In this document: positions 24,922 through 33,191 of the stretch, one piece after another
How positions within the stretch are numbered: position 1 is the first letter of the stretch
How the letters are laid out: every line of letters begins with the position of its first letter
Assembly (NCBI RefSeq): GCF_900110815.1
Contig: NZ_FOIT01000001.1
Coordinates: 18,216-55,187, forward strand
Direction of reading: 5' to 3'
Source: Aliicoccus persicus
Lineage (GTDB): Bacteria > Bacillota > Bacilli > Staphylococcales > Salinicoccaceae
DNA length: 36,972 nucleotides
Program-made: the position numbers and the translations under genes
Notes under the pieces: model-generated
The model's database searches: none
What the model saw: only the letters and a program-made list of their open reading frames with translations
What the model was told of the DNA's origin: nothing

Positions 24922-24946
24922 ATACCCATCATCCGATAAAACAAAC
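24922..24946 (-). promoter_or_regulatory. candidate SigB promoter of the 47-aa gene
   Basis: On the minus strand: GTTTGT, 13 bases, GGGTAT. This fits the staphylococcal/Bacillus SigB pattern GTTTAA-N12-15-GGGTAT well and lies about 36 bp upstream of the start codon at 24886. Confidence 0.6.
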
Positions 24947-24983
24947 ATGAATGAAGTTTTTTATAGTGTTAGATTTTAATGGA

Positions 24984-25628
24984 TTATTCTGGCGTCACAT
25001 CAAATTTAACTATATTTTCAGGTTGTGGCATGCCCAGTAAACCTGGCGCAAATTCTAATTCAATCGTACTTGGATTTTCATAAATTCCATATGCAAAACT
25101 TCTTGTGATACTTTCACCATCTGCGACTTCAATGTCCTCATAATCCATTCCAACAATTGGATACGTCACTAAATATTCTTCACCATTCATAAGAGACATG
25201 TCTTGTACTAAAGGTGCTTGATAGAGTTCCCCAGAGTTATTCTCGAAATAAATATCGACGACTAATACTTCGTTCACACCCTCAGCCATAAATTCATTGC
25301 GTTCATCGGTATAATAAGCGTCTTCAACTCTGATTGTTATACCATCGACTTCTGATTCATCACCGACACTTAATACTTAATCATAGTCGATGTCTGATTC
25401 ATCGTTATCTTTATCTTCATCTTCATTTAAAGTTGAGAGTTGTGCTTCAAGTTCGGCAATTTGTTCTTCAAGCGATGCGATTGTTTCTTTTAAAGTTTCA
25501 TTTTCTTCAATGAGTTCTTGATTCTTTTCTTCTAAATCTTCGTCAGATTGCGCATGGACGTCTTGAGATACTGTAATCACACAAACACTTAGTATAAAAA
25601 CAGCGAAGTATCGTACTAAACTTCTCAT
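24984..25628 (-). pseudogene. third DUF4352-type secreted protein gene, broken by one stop codon
   Basis: It would encode about 214 residues from ATG 25628 (GGAGG upstream). The signal peptide ends VHA/QS and is followed by a coiled coil (ENQELIEENETLKETIASLE) and then DESDIDYD. An in-frame TAA at 25377-25379 comes next, after which the same frame continues with VLSVGDESEVDGITIRVEDA, the DUF4352-type sandwich, and ends KFDVTPE. No frameshift is needed, so one point mutation explains it. The first part alone would give an exported coiled coil of 83 residues. The sandwich is the most diverged of the three. Confidence 0.82.
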
Positions 25629-25661
25629 ATGAATAACCTCCGTCATTTTAATTTTCCCCTC

Positions 25662-25808
25662 CTATATACCCATGTATTATCGACAATATATAAAACGTTC
25701 GGTAATTTATAAAAATTTCACAAACTTTTTAAAAATGATGTGTATTTTTAATCTTTGTGGGTATATAGCAAAGTAACCGTGGTTACAAGTTGTTACACAT
25801 AAACTTGT
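25662..25808. promoter_or_regulatory. divergent control region with nested inverted repeats
   Basis: Between the broken DUF4352 gene (-) and the lipoprotein gene (+). An 11-bp perfect inverted pair lies at CTATATACCCA (25662-25672) and TGGGTATATAG (25758-25768). It is followed by GTAACC-GT-GGTTAC (25773-25786) and ACAAGTT-N10-AACTTGT (25785-25808). The GGGTAT at 25759 preceded 13 bp upstream by GTGTAT is also a weak SigB-type match for the lipoprotein gene. Operators or promoters are plausible; the regulators are unknown. Confidence 0.45.
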
Positions 25809-25919
25809 AGCTATTGTTATCAGTTTAAATACAATTGTACTCACTAAAAATATAGAACGAATTCAATTTATTTAACTGAGATATGTGATTCAAACTTTTT
25901 ATAAGGGAGAGTATTAGAC

Positions 25920-27158
25920 ATGAAGTTAAGAAAATTTGGGTTAGTCCTAGGGACAAGTTTATTACTTGCAGCATGTAATGGTGATGACGCTGATAACGAT
26001 GCAGAAGATAACGCAGAAGAGGCAGATGATACCTCTTTACTAACAACTGAAGAATATGTCTTACAAGATACAACTGAAGATGATGAAGATGATCCAGAAG
26101 CTGACGCCGATGCAGATGCTGACGCCGACGCAGACGCTGATGCTGACGCGGATGCTGATGCTGACGCAGATGCAGACGCTGATGCTGATGCCGACGCTGA
26201 CGCGGATGCAGACGGTGTAGAACAGTTCCAATACACTGGTGAGTATGGTGACTATTCAATTACAGACTACTACTTACAAGACTTCGTACCTTCTGACTTA
26301 GAGCCAGAAGAAGCTGAAGTTGAAGAAGAAGTAGCTGAAGATGATGTAGAAGCAGATGCAGATGCTGATGCAGATGCTGATGCCGACGCTGATGCAGACG
26401 CTGATGCAGACGCTGACGCTGATGCTGACGCAGATGCAGACGCTGATGCAGACGCTGATGCAGACGCTGACGCTGATGCTGACGCAGATGCTGATGCAGA
26501 TGCTGATGCTGTTGAAGAAGAAGCACCTTCAACATTAGTATTCATCGAATTCGAATTCACAAACCTTTCTGACGTACCAACAACTCCGGTTGAAGGTTTC
26601 GGTTTAGACTTAGCGGTTCGTGAAGTAGATGAAGCAGCAGATTCTGAGAGAACGCTTGAAAACTATACAACATTAGTTCCTGAAACACATGAGGACTATG
26701 ACAAGTTAGAAGCAGCAACTGAGCTTGTTTCTCCAGGTGAAACTGTAGAAGTATTAATTGCATATGGTGATGTAAACCCTGAATTAGATGTTAGATTACA
26801 AAGCCGTGACGTTGAAGAGGGCGTTGAAGACGACGCTGTAGATGAAGATCTTGACGTAGAAGCAGATGCCGACGCAGATGCAGATGCTGATGCAGATGCC
26901 GACGCTGATGCTGACGCCGACGCAGACGCTGATGCCGACGCAGACGCAGATGCTGATGCAGATGCTGATGCTGACGCAGATGCAGATGCTGACGCTGATG
27001 CCGACGCAGATGCTGACGCAGATGCTGATGCCGACGCAGATGCAGATGCAGATGCTGACGCTGATGCCGACGCTGATGCTGATGCAGACGCTGATGTAGA
27101 AGGTGACACGTACGAATTTGACGAGTTACTTGAATTCATCGAACACAGAACGCTTTAA
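25920..27158 (+). CDS. hyperacidic lipoprotein with three (Ala-Asp)n tracts and a split DUF5067-like domain
   Basis: 412 residues. Lipobox LLAAC with Cys19 predicts lipid anchoring. An acidic region is followed by tract 1 (19 Ala-Asp pairs), a short strand-rich piece ([19 protein letters not shown]) and tract 2 (26 pairs). Next come a beta-sandwich body ([45 protein letters not shown]), tract 3 (39 pairs), and a short tail ending IEHRTL. The pieces before and after tract 2 together look like one DUF5067-type domain whose first loop has received the repeat. The tracts resemble the Ser-Asp stalks of staphylococcal adhesins in being long, acidic and low-complexity, but there is no LPXTG. A terminator follows. 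Confidence 0.8.
   Translation: MKLRKFGLVLGTSLLLAACNGDDADNDAEDNAEEADDTSLLTTEEYVLQDTTEDDEDDPEADADADADADADADADADADADADADADADADADADADGVEQFQYTGEYGDYSITDYYLQDFVPSDLEPEEAEVEEEVAEDDVEADADADADADADADADADADADADADADADADADADADADADADADADADADAVEEEAPSTLVFIEFEFTNLSDVPTTPVEGFGLDLAVREVDEAADSERTLENYTTLVPETHEDYDKLEAATELVSPGETVEVLIAYGDVNPELDVRLQSRDVEEGVEDDAVDEDLDVEADADADADADADADADADADADADADADADADADADADADADADADADADADADADADADADADADADADADADADADVEGDTYEFDELLEFIEHRTL
26100..26213 (+). repeat. (Ala-Asp) coding tract 1: 19 hexanucleotide units
   Basis: Nineteen GCN-GAY units in frame, with all four Ala codons and both Asp codons mixed, so the array is imperfect at DNA level. Confidence 0.93.
26352..26507 (+). repeat. (Ala-Asp) coding tract 2: 26 units
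   Basis: Twenty-six GCN-GAY units followed by one extra Ala codon. It contains a 54-bp higher-order duplication (the pattern starting at 26406 recurs at 26460), indicating growth by blocks of nine units. It interrupts the putative DUF5067-like domain. Confidence 0.93.
26862..27095 (+). repeat. (Ala-Asp) coding tract 3: 39 units
   Basis: Thirty-nine GCN-GAY units, the longest of the three tracts, located between the folded body and the short C-terminal tail. Confidence 0.93.
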
Positions 27159-27176
27159 TTTGAATATTTGATTCAC

Positions 27177-27204
27177 GACCCCACATTCGTGGGGTCTTTT
27201 TTTT
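27177..27204 (+). terminator. rho-independent terminator of the lipoprotein gene
   Basis: Stem GACCCCAC/GTGGGGTC with a 4-base loop, followed by eight T residues. Confidence 0.92.
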
Positions 27205-27226
27205 GTTGTAAGGAGTTTTAATCAAT

Positions 27227-27680
27227 CTGCGTGCCTATGAGCTCATCTCATAGTCAGTCAAATCCATTTGCATACCCGTGAGCTGATCTCATAGTCAGTC
27301 AAACGGATTAGCGTGCCTGTGAGCTTCGCTCATAGTCAGTCAAACGGATTAGCGTGCCTGTGAGCTTCGCTCATAGTCAGTCAAACGGATTAGCGTGCCA
27401 ATGAACTTTGCTCATAGTCAGTCAAATGAATTTGCGTGCCAATGAACTTTTCTCATAGTCAGTCAAATGAATTTGCGTGCCAATGAACTTTGCTCATAGT
27501 CAGTCAAACAGATTTACGTGCCAATGAGCTTTGCTCACTGTCAGTCAAATGAATTTGCGTTCCAATGAGACTCGCTCATAGTCAGTCAAACGAATTTGCG
27601 TTCCAATGAACTTTGCTCACTGTCAGTCCACTTGAATCTACACGCCCGTGAGCAGATCTTATAGTCAGTCAAAATCTGTT
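27227..27680. repeat. intergenic array of a 41-bp palindrome-bearing repeat (about 11 units)
   Basis: The unit runs roughly TTTGCGTGCCNNTGAGC, 3-4 variable bases, then CTCATAGTCAGTCAAANNN, with a period of 41 bp. Each unit contains a short inverted repeat (TGAGC … GCTCA or TGAGC … TCTCA). Unit sequence drifts along the array. No coding frame, promoter or terminator is evident in the rest of the 27205-27740 spacer. It is not a CRISPR, because there are no unique spacers. Confidence 0.9.
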
Positions 27681-27740
27681 CAGTCCAACTAATTGCTAAT
27701 TTTGAATCAATCAGAATCAGAGAAATTAATTATTCAAAAA

Positions 27741-28727
27741 TTATCGTACTAACTCTAGTCGACTATAATCAAAATATCTCGATTTTTTATCTGTGCTGGT
27801 CAGAGCCTCTTCAAAATCATGATAGTTAAATGTATAAGTAGATCCTCGACCTAGATCTGTTTTAGTACAGTACTTACTTAAAACACGTATCAAACTTCTC
27901 TTACTCACAGAGCCATCAATAAATTCATATAAGCGAGATAAAGTAATTGGTTCCTTATAAAAAAGTGCATTGTAATCTGACAATGTTCTTAAAATATGTG
28001 TTTGAATGGTATCCATACATTGGCAGTCCTGGCATTTAAAATGAAACTGCAATTTTTTCATATTAAAACTATTACATTTGAAACAATATACACCTTTTTT
28101 AACGTCGGTTATATTAACTTTTCTATTAAAGAATGGGTTCTCGATTATATTTTCTGCAATATAATTAACATAGAAATTAGCTTTTTCTGTAGAAGTAAAC
28201 CCCTTTAATTCATGGAAATATCTTCTTAACTGACTACGAATTATAATCTGTTCTAAAATCTCTTTATCATGTGATTCAATATTAAATTCGATATTAGGGA
28301 AGACAAGTTTTCCTAATATTGACATGTTTTCTTGAAGTGTATAATTGAGAGAATGAAGTTTGTTCGTCGTTCGCTTAAGTTGAATAATGGGATCGTTTGA
28401 GAGAGGGGATTGGCGAATCGTCCATTTGTTGTTAATGATTTCGTATAGACCTTGGAAGTTTTTGATTTCATGAACAATAAGTCCATAATCTGTAACAATT
28501 AGTGAATCAATCTGAAGTGTTGTGTCCTCTATTTTCAGATAAATATTTCTAAAAGTGTAGAGATGATTAATTACCTGATCGTAGATTTTGTCATAAATGA
28601 GTTCACCTGTATAACCTTTCTCTAGACGATTGAGTTTAGCTTCATCTTTTGTGCTGAGTGTCGAGCGATGGTTGAATGCGCGGAAGAACAAAAGTTCAAT
28701 ATCTGGTTTGCGTTGATGTAAAATCAT
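27741..28727 (-). CDS. NERD-domain nuclease-like protein with zinc ribbon
   Basis: 328 residues, start at 28727 after GGAGG. The N-terminal nuclease-related domain shows GYTGELIYD (Glu42), LQIDSLIVTDYGLIVHEIKN (Asp74, Glu87, Lys89: a PD-(D/E)xK-like arrangement) and FQGLY. A four-cysteine zinc ribbon (Cys215, 218, 232, 235) and a C-terminal winged-helix-like region (ITLSRLYEFIDGSVSKRSLI) follow. NERD proteins are presumed DNA-processing enzymes, and the zinc ribbon suggests nucleic-acid binding. The gene is flanked on both sides by arrays of the same 41-bp repeat. Whether it acts on them is unknown. Confidence 0.82.
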   Translation of the reverse strand: MILHQRKPDIELLFFRAFNHRSTLSTKDEAKLNRLEKGYTGELIYDKIYDQVINHLYTFRNIYLKIEDTTLQIDSLIVTDYGLIVHEIKNFQGLYEIINNKWTIRQSPLSNDPIIQLKRTTNKLHSLNYTLQENMSILGKLVFPNIEFNIESHDKEILEQIIIRSQLRRYFHELKGFTSTEKANFYVNYIAENIIENPFFNRKVNITDVKKGVYCFKCNSFNMKKLQFHFKCQDCQCMDTIQTHILRTLSDYNALFYKEPITLSRLYEFIDGSVSKRSLIRVLSKYCTKTDLGRGSTYTFNYHDFEEALTSTDKKSRYFDYSRLELVR

Positions 28728-28894
28728 ATAATCCTCCTATCAAAATTTAAAAACCCTCTCATACTATATAAGCCTTTTTTTCTTGAGTAATTTTTTTTAC
28801 TTGTAAAAAAAGTGAGAAAAACTTTAAATTTCTTTATTTGGTACAGATAAAAATGCATGCAGAACTTGATAAATGTATTCCTAAGATGTTTGTG

Positions 28895-29166
28895 TGGCGA
28901 TGAGCGTATCTCACAGTCAGTCAAATGAGTTTACGTGCCAGTGAGCAGATCTCATAGTCAGTCAAATGAGTTTGCGTGCCAGTGAGCAAATCTCACAGTC
29001 AGTCAAATGAGTTTGCGTGCCAGTGAGCAGATCTCATAGTCAGTCAAATGAGTTTGCGTGCCAGTGAGCAAATCTCACAGTCAGTCAAATGAGTTTGCGT
29101 GCCCGTGAGCAGATCTCATAGTCAGTCAAATGAGTTTGCGTGCCAGTGAGCTCATCTCATAGTCCA
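28895..29166. repeat. second array of the 41-bp repeat (7 units) with alternating subtypes
   Basis: Seven units in the same orientation as the first array. Units 2-6 alternate strictly between GTGAGCAGATCTCATAG and GTGAGCAAATCTCACAG, giving an 82-bp higher-order period. The alternation keeps each inverted repeat intact (GAGCAGATCTC, GAGCAAATCTC). The rest of the 28728-29326 spacer holds only an A/C-rich tract. Confidence 0.92.
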
Positions 29167-29168
29167 GC

Positions 29169-29250
29169 AAACCACCCAAACCACCCAAACCACCCAAACC
29201 ACCCAAAACCACCAAAACCACCCAACCACACCCAAATCACCAACAACCGC
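29169..29250. repeat. A/C-only 9-bp microsatellite
   Basis: Four perfect AAACCACCC units (29169-29204) followed by degenerate copies to about 29250. The strand is almost purely A and C. It lies between the repeat array and the promoter of the membrane-protein gene. Confidence 0.85.
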
Positions 29251-29326
29251 ACTCCACACCAATAGGTTTCTTAATGAAAAGAATGAAAATTTCATCTATA
29301 ATGTAAAAATGAGGTGAAAGAAGCTT

Positions 29327-30580
29327 ATGTTGAGATGGATACAGCGCAGTGAAGTCTATATCAGTATGACCATTGGATTTTTCTTCATACTATTAGGCGT
29401 ATTTATTTTATTTAATATCGACTTACTCCATGACGATTCTTTCGAGTCGGTGGGAGACTTAGAAATCGAATCTGTACTTGATTTATTAAACACATTTTTT
29501 CTAGAAGTTTTATTTGTTATATCTAATTTATTTGGACCCGCACCATTTCCATTAATCGGTGCAATTGTGCTGATCTTATTCGGACTCGTCATGATGAAAG
29601 TTGCACAACTCGTTCTACATACGACAAAACACGACAGATTACTCAGCATATTTTTTATAGTATTAGCATCCTTGCTATTTATCGCAACGACAATTCTGAT
29701 GTACCAAGTATACGGCTGGACGGCATTTTTCTTTACGCTCGCATTTTTATTGCACATGCTGTACTACATTTACCAGCATTATTTTGATCCGCGACACCGT
29801 AAAGAGCAATATATGATTTTATTATTCTTCTACGGACTCGCGTACTTTTTAACACAGATCAGCGTCTACAGCAGTTTAGACAACGGATTAACGCCGATCG
29901 ACGTGTTAAGCTTTAACATTTTCTTTGGTACATTCTGGTTGTTCGCATTCGGCGCACTTTGGGTCGGCGTATTTTTACGTTCGAGCGTAAATGAGTCTGT
30001 GCCAGAATACGAGACGCAAGAAATAAAAATCTCGAGACGCTCTAAACATGAACGTCGCATTAACCCGAACCAATACTTTAAATTCTCAAGTCAGCTTTCT
30101 GATTTTAGAAATACGGTATTGAATGGTGTACTCAATTTTTTCGAAGTCGGTATTCCGAAATGGTTACGCGCAAATCACATCGAGATTGCGCTTGGTTTGA
30201 TGGCATTTTTAATTATTTTGATTGAGTTCAGCAACCGCCACGGTGTAATTACTGAAGGTTATTTCAGACTCGATAACATGAACTATATGTATCAATGGGT
30301 GAACTTAGCTTTTATTTTGTTAATATCATTACTTTATCTTTTAGTGACGGTATTAAATTTATTCCAAAATCGTTATTACGTTAGGCAGATGGTACTGATT
30401 ACGATTCTTTGGCTCGTTGTGACGGTCAACTTATTTGTGACACTGATGATGGATGTCGAGCTCAGCTTATTCATACTACCGTTTAATGTGCTGCTTGTCG
30501 TACTGACGACACCGCTGCTTTTGTTTAGCATATTTAAAGACTTTAATACGGAAGGGGATACACAAGATGAAAGAGATTAA
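29327..30580 (+). CDS. polytopic membrane protein of unknown function
   Basis: 417 residues from ATG 29327 (GAGGTG upstream). About ten hydrophobic segments are evident, e.g. SMTIGFFFILLGVFILFNI, FPLIGAIVLILFGLVMM, FFIVLASLLFIATTILMY, IALGLMAFLIILIEF and LFILPFNVLLVVLTTPLLLF. A charged cytoplasmic loop (SRRSKHERRINPNQ, about 233-250) divides the protein into two halves. I recognise no transporter or enzyme motif. Its 3' end overlaps the hutG-like start by 14 bp, so the two are probably co-transcribed. Confidence 0.7.
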   Translation: MLRWIQRSEVYISMTIGFFFILLGVFILFNIDLLHDDSFESVGDLEIESVLDLLNTFFLEVLFVISNLFGPAPFPLIGAIVLILFGLVMMKVAQLVLHTTKHDRLLSIFFIVLASLLFIATTILMYQVYGWTAFFFTLAFLLHMLYYIYQHYFDPRHRKEQYMILLFFYGLAYFLTQISVYSSLDNGLTPIDVLSFNIFFGTFWLFAFGALWVGVFLRSSVNESVPEYETQEIKISRRSKHERRINPNQYFKFSSQLSDFRNTVLNGVLNFFEVGIPKWLRANHIEIALGLMAFLIILIEFSNRHGVITEGYFRLDNMNYMYQWVNLAFILLISLLYLLVTVLNLFQNRYYVRQMVLITILWLVVTVNLFVTLMMDVELSLFILPFNVLLVVLTTPLLLFSIFKDFNTEGDTQDERD

Positions 30581-31487
30581 GTTTCATGAATATACTGGTC
30601 GCACGGATGATCCGAATGTCAAGGAACGCATTCACCAAGTGATTGAACCTTGGAAAAAGTATGTGCCAGGTGGTATTTCATTGATAGGGTTTTGCTCTGA
30701 CGAAGGTGTCAAGCGCAACAAAGGGAGAACTGGGCAGCACCTCGGTCCAGTGCACGTTAAGAATAAACTCGCACCACTTGCATATACAGGTAAGCTGTAT
30801 GAATATGGCAACATTTTAGCAGATGAAGATTTAGAGGGTTCTCAAATATGTCTCGGTGAACATGTCACGCGCGTGCTTGAATCAAAGCAGTTTCCGATCA
30901 TTATCGGTGGGGGACACGAAACGCTTTACGGACATTATTTAGGTGTGAGACAGTATTTTAAAGATACGAAGATTGCTGTCGTTAATTTTGATGCCCATTT
31001 TGACATTCGTAAGGAATCGCCATCTTCTGGGACGATGTTTTATCAGATATTAAAAGACGATAAAAACATCGATTATTACGTGTATGGTATAGAACCAGCA
31101 AGCAACACAAAAACGCTGTTTGATACGGCGAATTCATTTGGTGTGACGTATGTGACAATGGATGATTTGCGCAAAAGCAATTTTGAGCAGTTTAACGAAG
31201 GGCTATCAAAACTTGCGGATTATGATGTCGTCTTCGGCACGCTTTGTATGGATGCTGTGCAGCAAGCGGTTGCACCGGGTACGAGTGCGCCAAGTCCGAA
31301 CGGATTCTCAAGTCAAGAGGTTCATCATATGGTTGAAGCAATGGCACAGTTAGACAATTTAGTGAGTTTTGACGTCAGTGAAGTCAATCCAGAACTGGAC
31401 GTTGATGAGCGAACTTCAAGGCTTGCAGCGAGTATTATATATCGAGTGATTCAAGAAAGAGGTGCGCATGGAACGCGTTCAGATTAA
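30567..31487 (+). CDS. hutG: formimidoylglutamase-like protein (arginase/ureohydrolase family)
   Basis: 306 residues, ATG 30567 behind GAAGGGG. Ureohydrolase metal motifs are GGGHET (His117) and NFDAHFD (Asp142, His144, Asp146). The third motif reads TLCMDAVQQAVAPG, where Cys227 replaces the first Asp of the usual S-x-D-x-D and Asp229 is kept. The APGTSAPSPNGF segment favours formimidoylglutamase (histidine degradation: N-formimino-L-glutamate to glutamate and formamide) over arginase or agmatinase. No other hut genes are nearby, which is usual for some staphylococci. Overlaps both neighbours, so it is translationally coupled. Confidence 0.8.
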   Translation: MKEIKFHEYTGRTDDPNVKERIHQVIEPWKKYVPGGISLIGFCSDEGVKRNKGRTGQHLGPVHVKNKLAPLAYTGKLYEYGNILADEDLEGSQICLGEHVTRVLESKQFPIIIGGGHETLYGHYLGVRQYFKDTKIAVVNFDAHFDIRKESPSSGTMFYQILKDDKNIDYYVYGIEPASNTKTLFDTANSFGVTYVTMDDLRKSNFEQFNEGLSKLADYDVVFGTLCMDAVQQAVAPGTSAPSPNGFSSQEVHHMVEAMAQLDNLVSFDVSEVNPELDVDERTSRLAASIIYRVIQERGAHGTRSD

Positions 31488-32646
31488 AAAAGGACAAGAG
31501 AACAAATACTTTAAAGGTCAAGTCAATATTGAATATGGAGACCTATCGGATGATGTATTTTTAAACAATGGTCAACTGATTTCACTGGAAAGCCATTACG
31601 GTGAATACATCGGCACAGCAATTTTAACGATGGAAGCCAAAGCGCAAGGTTGGGTTATTACGCGTGACGCGAATGTTGTGATTGATGATTATTATGTCGC
31701 TGATTTAATTCAAACAGCCATCGATAAACGAACGGCGCTATTTAATGAAACGGGTACGAATGTGTTTCGTTTATTTAATGAAATCGGAGATGGTCTTGGT
31801 GGATTGATGATTGATTACTATGATCATCATTTATTCGTCGTCTACAATACGAATGGCGTTTATCAGTATCGTGATGCAATTATGCGGGCATTAATCGTCG
31901 CGCTCAAGCCGAGTTCAATTACGGAACAGACACGCGTCATGTCAGACGGCAAACTCCAGACTGAAAACAATCATGTATATGGTAATGTGACATTCCCGAT
32001 TGTCGTCAAAGAAACAGGCATTGACTACTACGCACATTTAAATGATGGTCCGATGACACGTCTGTTTATTGATCAGCGAGAAACACGCAAGGCGCTCAGT
32101 CGAATGAACAAGCCTGGTGCATCGATGCTGAACTTGTTTGCGTACAGCGGAACCTTTTCAATTGCAGCAGCACGTGCAGGCATGACGACGACAAGCGTTG
32201 ATTTAGCGAAACGTTCAATTGAGCTCATCGATGATAATTTTAAATTGAACGATATGGATACGGAACGACACAGTACACATATTATGGATACATTTGAATT
32301 TTTAAAGTATGCGGCTAGAAACAATATGAAATATGATGTGATTTTGATCGATCCACCGTCATTTGCGAGAAACAAGAGCAAAGTGTTTAAAGTCGAGCGA
32401 GACTATCCGAAACTAATCGCTGAAAGTGTTAAAGTTTTAAAGAAGAACGGACAGCTCATACTCAGTCAAAATCTTGAAACGTTTACTTTGAACCAATTTA
32501 AATCTCAGATTACTTCGACCTTAGAAAAGCTTGGCTACGAAAGTAAGATTGAAGATGTGAAAGGATTACCTAAAGACTTTCCGGTATCAAAAGGGTACAA
32601 AAATGGGAAGTATTTAAAGGTCGTCACAGTCTCTCTGAATGGTTAG
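31468..32646 (+). CDS. rlmI: RlmI-like 23S rRNA (cytosine) methyltransferase
   Basis: 392 residues from ATG 31468 (AAGAGG upstream; GTG 31462 is possible but overlaps that site). An N-terminal PUA-like domain (about 1-75) is followed by an RlmI-type linker and a Rossmann SAM-methyltransferase domain. That domain has LNLFAYSGTFSIAAA (motif I, 221-235), TSVDLAKRSIELIDDN (motif II) and LIDPPSFARNKSKVF (motif IV, 294-308). This matches the class I RlmI/YwbD family, which methylates C1962 of 23S rRNA in E. coli. It overlaps the previous gene by 20 bp. Confidence 0.85.
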   Translation: MERVQIKKGQENKYFKGQVNIEYGDLSDDVFLNNGQLISLESHYGEYIGTAILTMEAKAQGWVITRDANVVIDDYYVADLIQTAIDKRTALFNETGTNVFRLFNEIGDGLGGLMIDYYDHHLFVVYNTNGVYQYRDAIMRALIVALKPSSITEQTRVMSDGKLQTENNHVYGNVTFPIVVKETGIDYYAHLNDGPMTRLFIDQRETRKALSRMNKPGASMLNLFAYSGTFSIAAARAGMTTTSVDLAKRSIELIDDNFKLNDMDTERHSTHIMDTFEFLKYAARNNMKYDVILIDPPSFARNKSKVFKVERDYPKLIAESVKVLKKNGQLILSQNLETFTLNQFKSQITSTLEKLGYESKIEDVKGLPKDFPVSKGYKNGKYLKVVTVSLNG

Positions 32647-32705
32647 ACATGCGTGTGACAGGGTATTTGATAATGTAGAATTTAGGAAATAAGAGGAGAA
32701 TTATA

Positions 32706-33146
32706 ATGGAATATCAACTAACAGTGCATCAAATAGAAGCGAAAGAGAGAGAAGCACGTGAACTTGTGCGTAAAAAGTCATTATATTCATCTATCGCTGC
32801 CATCGTACCGATTCCATTTTTAGATATTGGTACGGATATGAAACTCATGCGTGACATGTCTCAAAATATTGAAGACATTTTCGGCATTGAACATGAAGAA
32901 GTAAACAGTGCATTTGATGATCAAAAAGAAAAAGCACTCGTACTTGGGACATCTTTTATTAGTGAGTTTGTCGGTAACCGTCTCGTTCGATTTATGATTC
33001 GTCGTTCTGTAAAGCGTGGGTTCTTATTTAGATTCATACCACTCGTCGGTAATATGGTCAGCGGTTTAATCAGTTACTACATGATGAAACGTTTGGGTAA
33101 CAGTCACGTTGAAAGATGTGTCAAAATAGTAAAAGGTGAAGTATAG
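32706..33146 (+). CDS. small membrane-associated protein, DUF697-like
   Basis: 146 residues. Two hydrophobic stretches, SSIAAIVPIPFLDIGTDM (about 28-45) and FIPLVGNMVSGLISYYMM (about 112-130), flank an amphipathic middle. The pattern 'pro-x-pro hydrophobic, DIG-D, then a second helix with PLVGN-SG' recalls the DUF697 domain found at the end of GTPases and in stand-alone membrane proteins. GAGGAG precedes the ATG. It sits between the methyltransferase and ptsH genes with its own short spacers. Role unknown. Confidence 0.6.
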   Translation: MEYQLTVHQIEAKEREARELVRKKSLYSSIAAIVPIPFLDIGTDMKLMRDMSQNIEDIFGIEHEEVNSAFDDQKEKALVLGTSFISEFVGNRLVRFMIRRSVKRGFLFRFIPLVGNMVSGLISYYMMKRLGNSHVERCVKIVKGEV

Positions 33147-33191
33147 CGGCACAAAGCATTGAATAAGTAACTGAAGTGGGGAGTGAAGTGG

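Noticed and set aside
25825-27139. Long reverse and out-of-frame open frames across the lipoprotein gene (Ser-Ala, Gln-Leu-His or Met-Gln-Leu rich)
   Set aside because: They are automatic by-products of the GCN-GAY hexamer array, which has no stop codons in several frames. They lack ribosome sites and folded sequence.
27227-29166. CRISPR array
   Set aside because: Units are contiguous 41-bp copies with drifting sequence. There are no constant repeats separated by unique equal-length spacers, and no cas genes are present.
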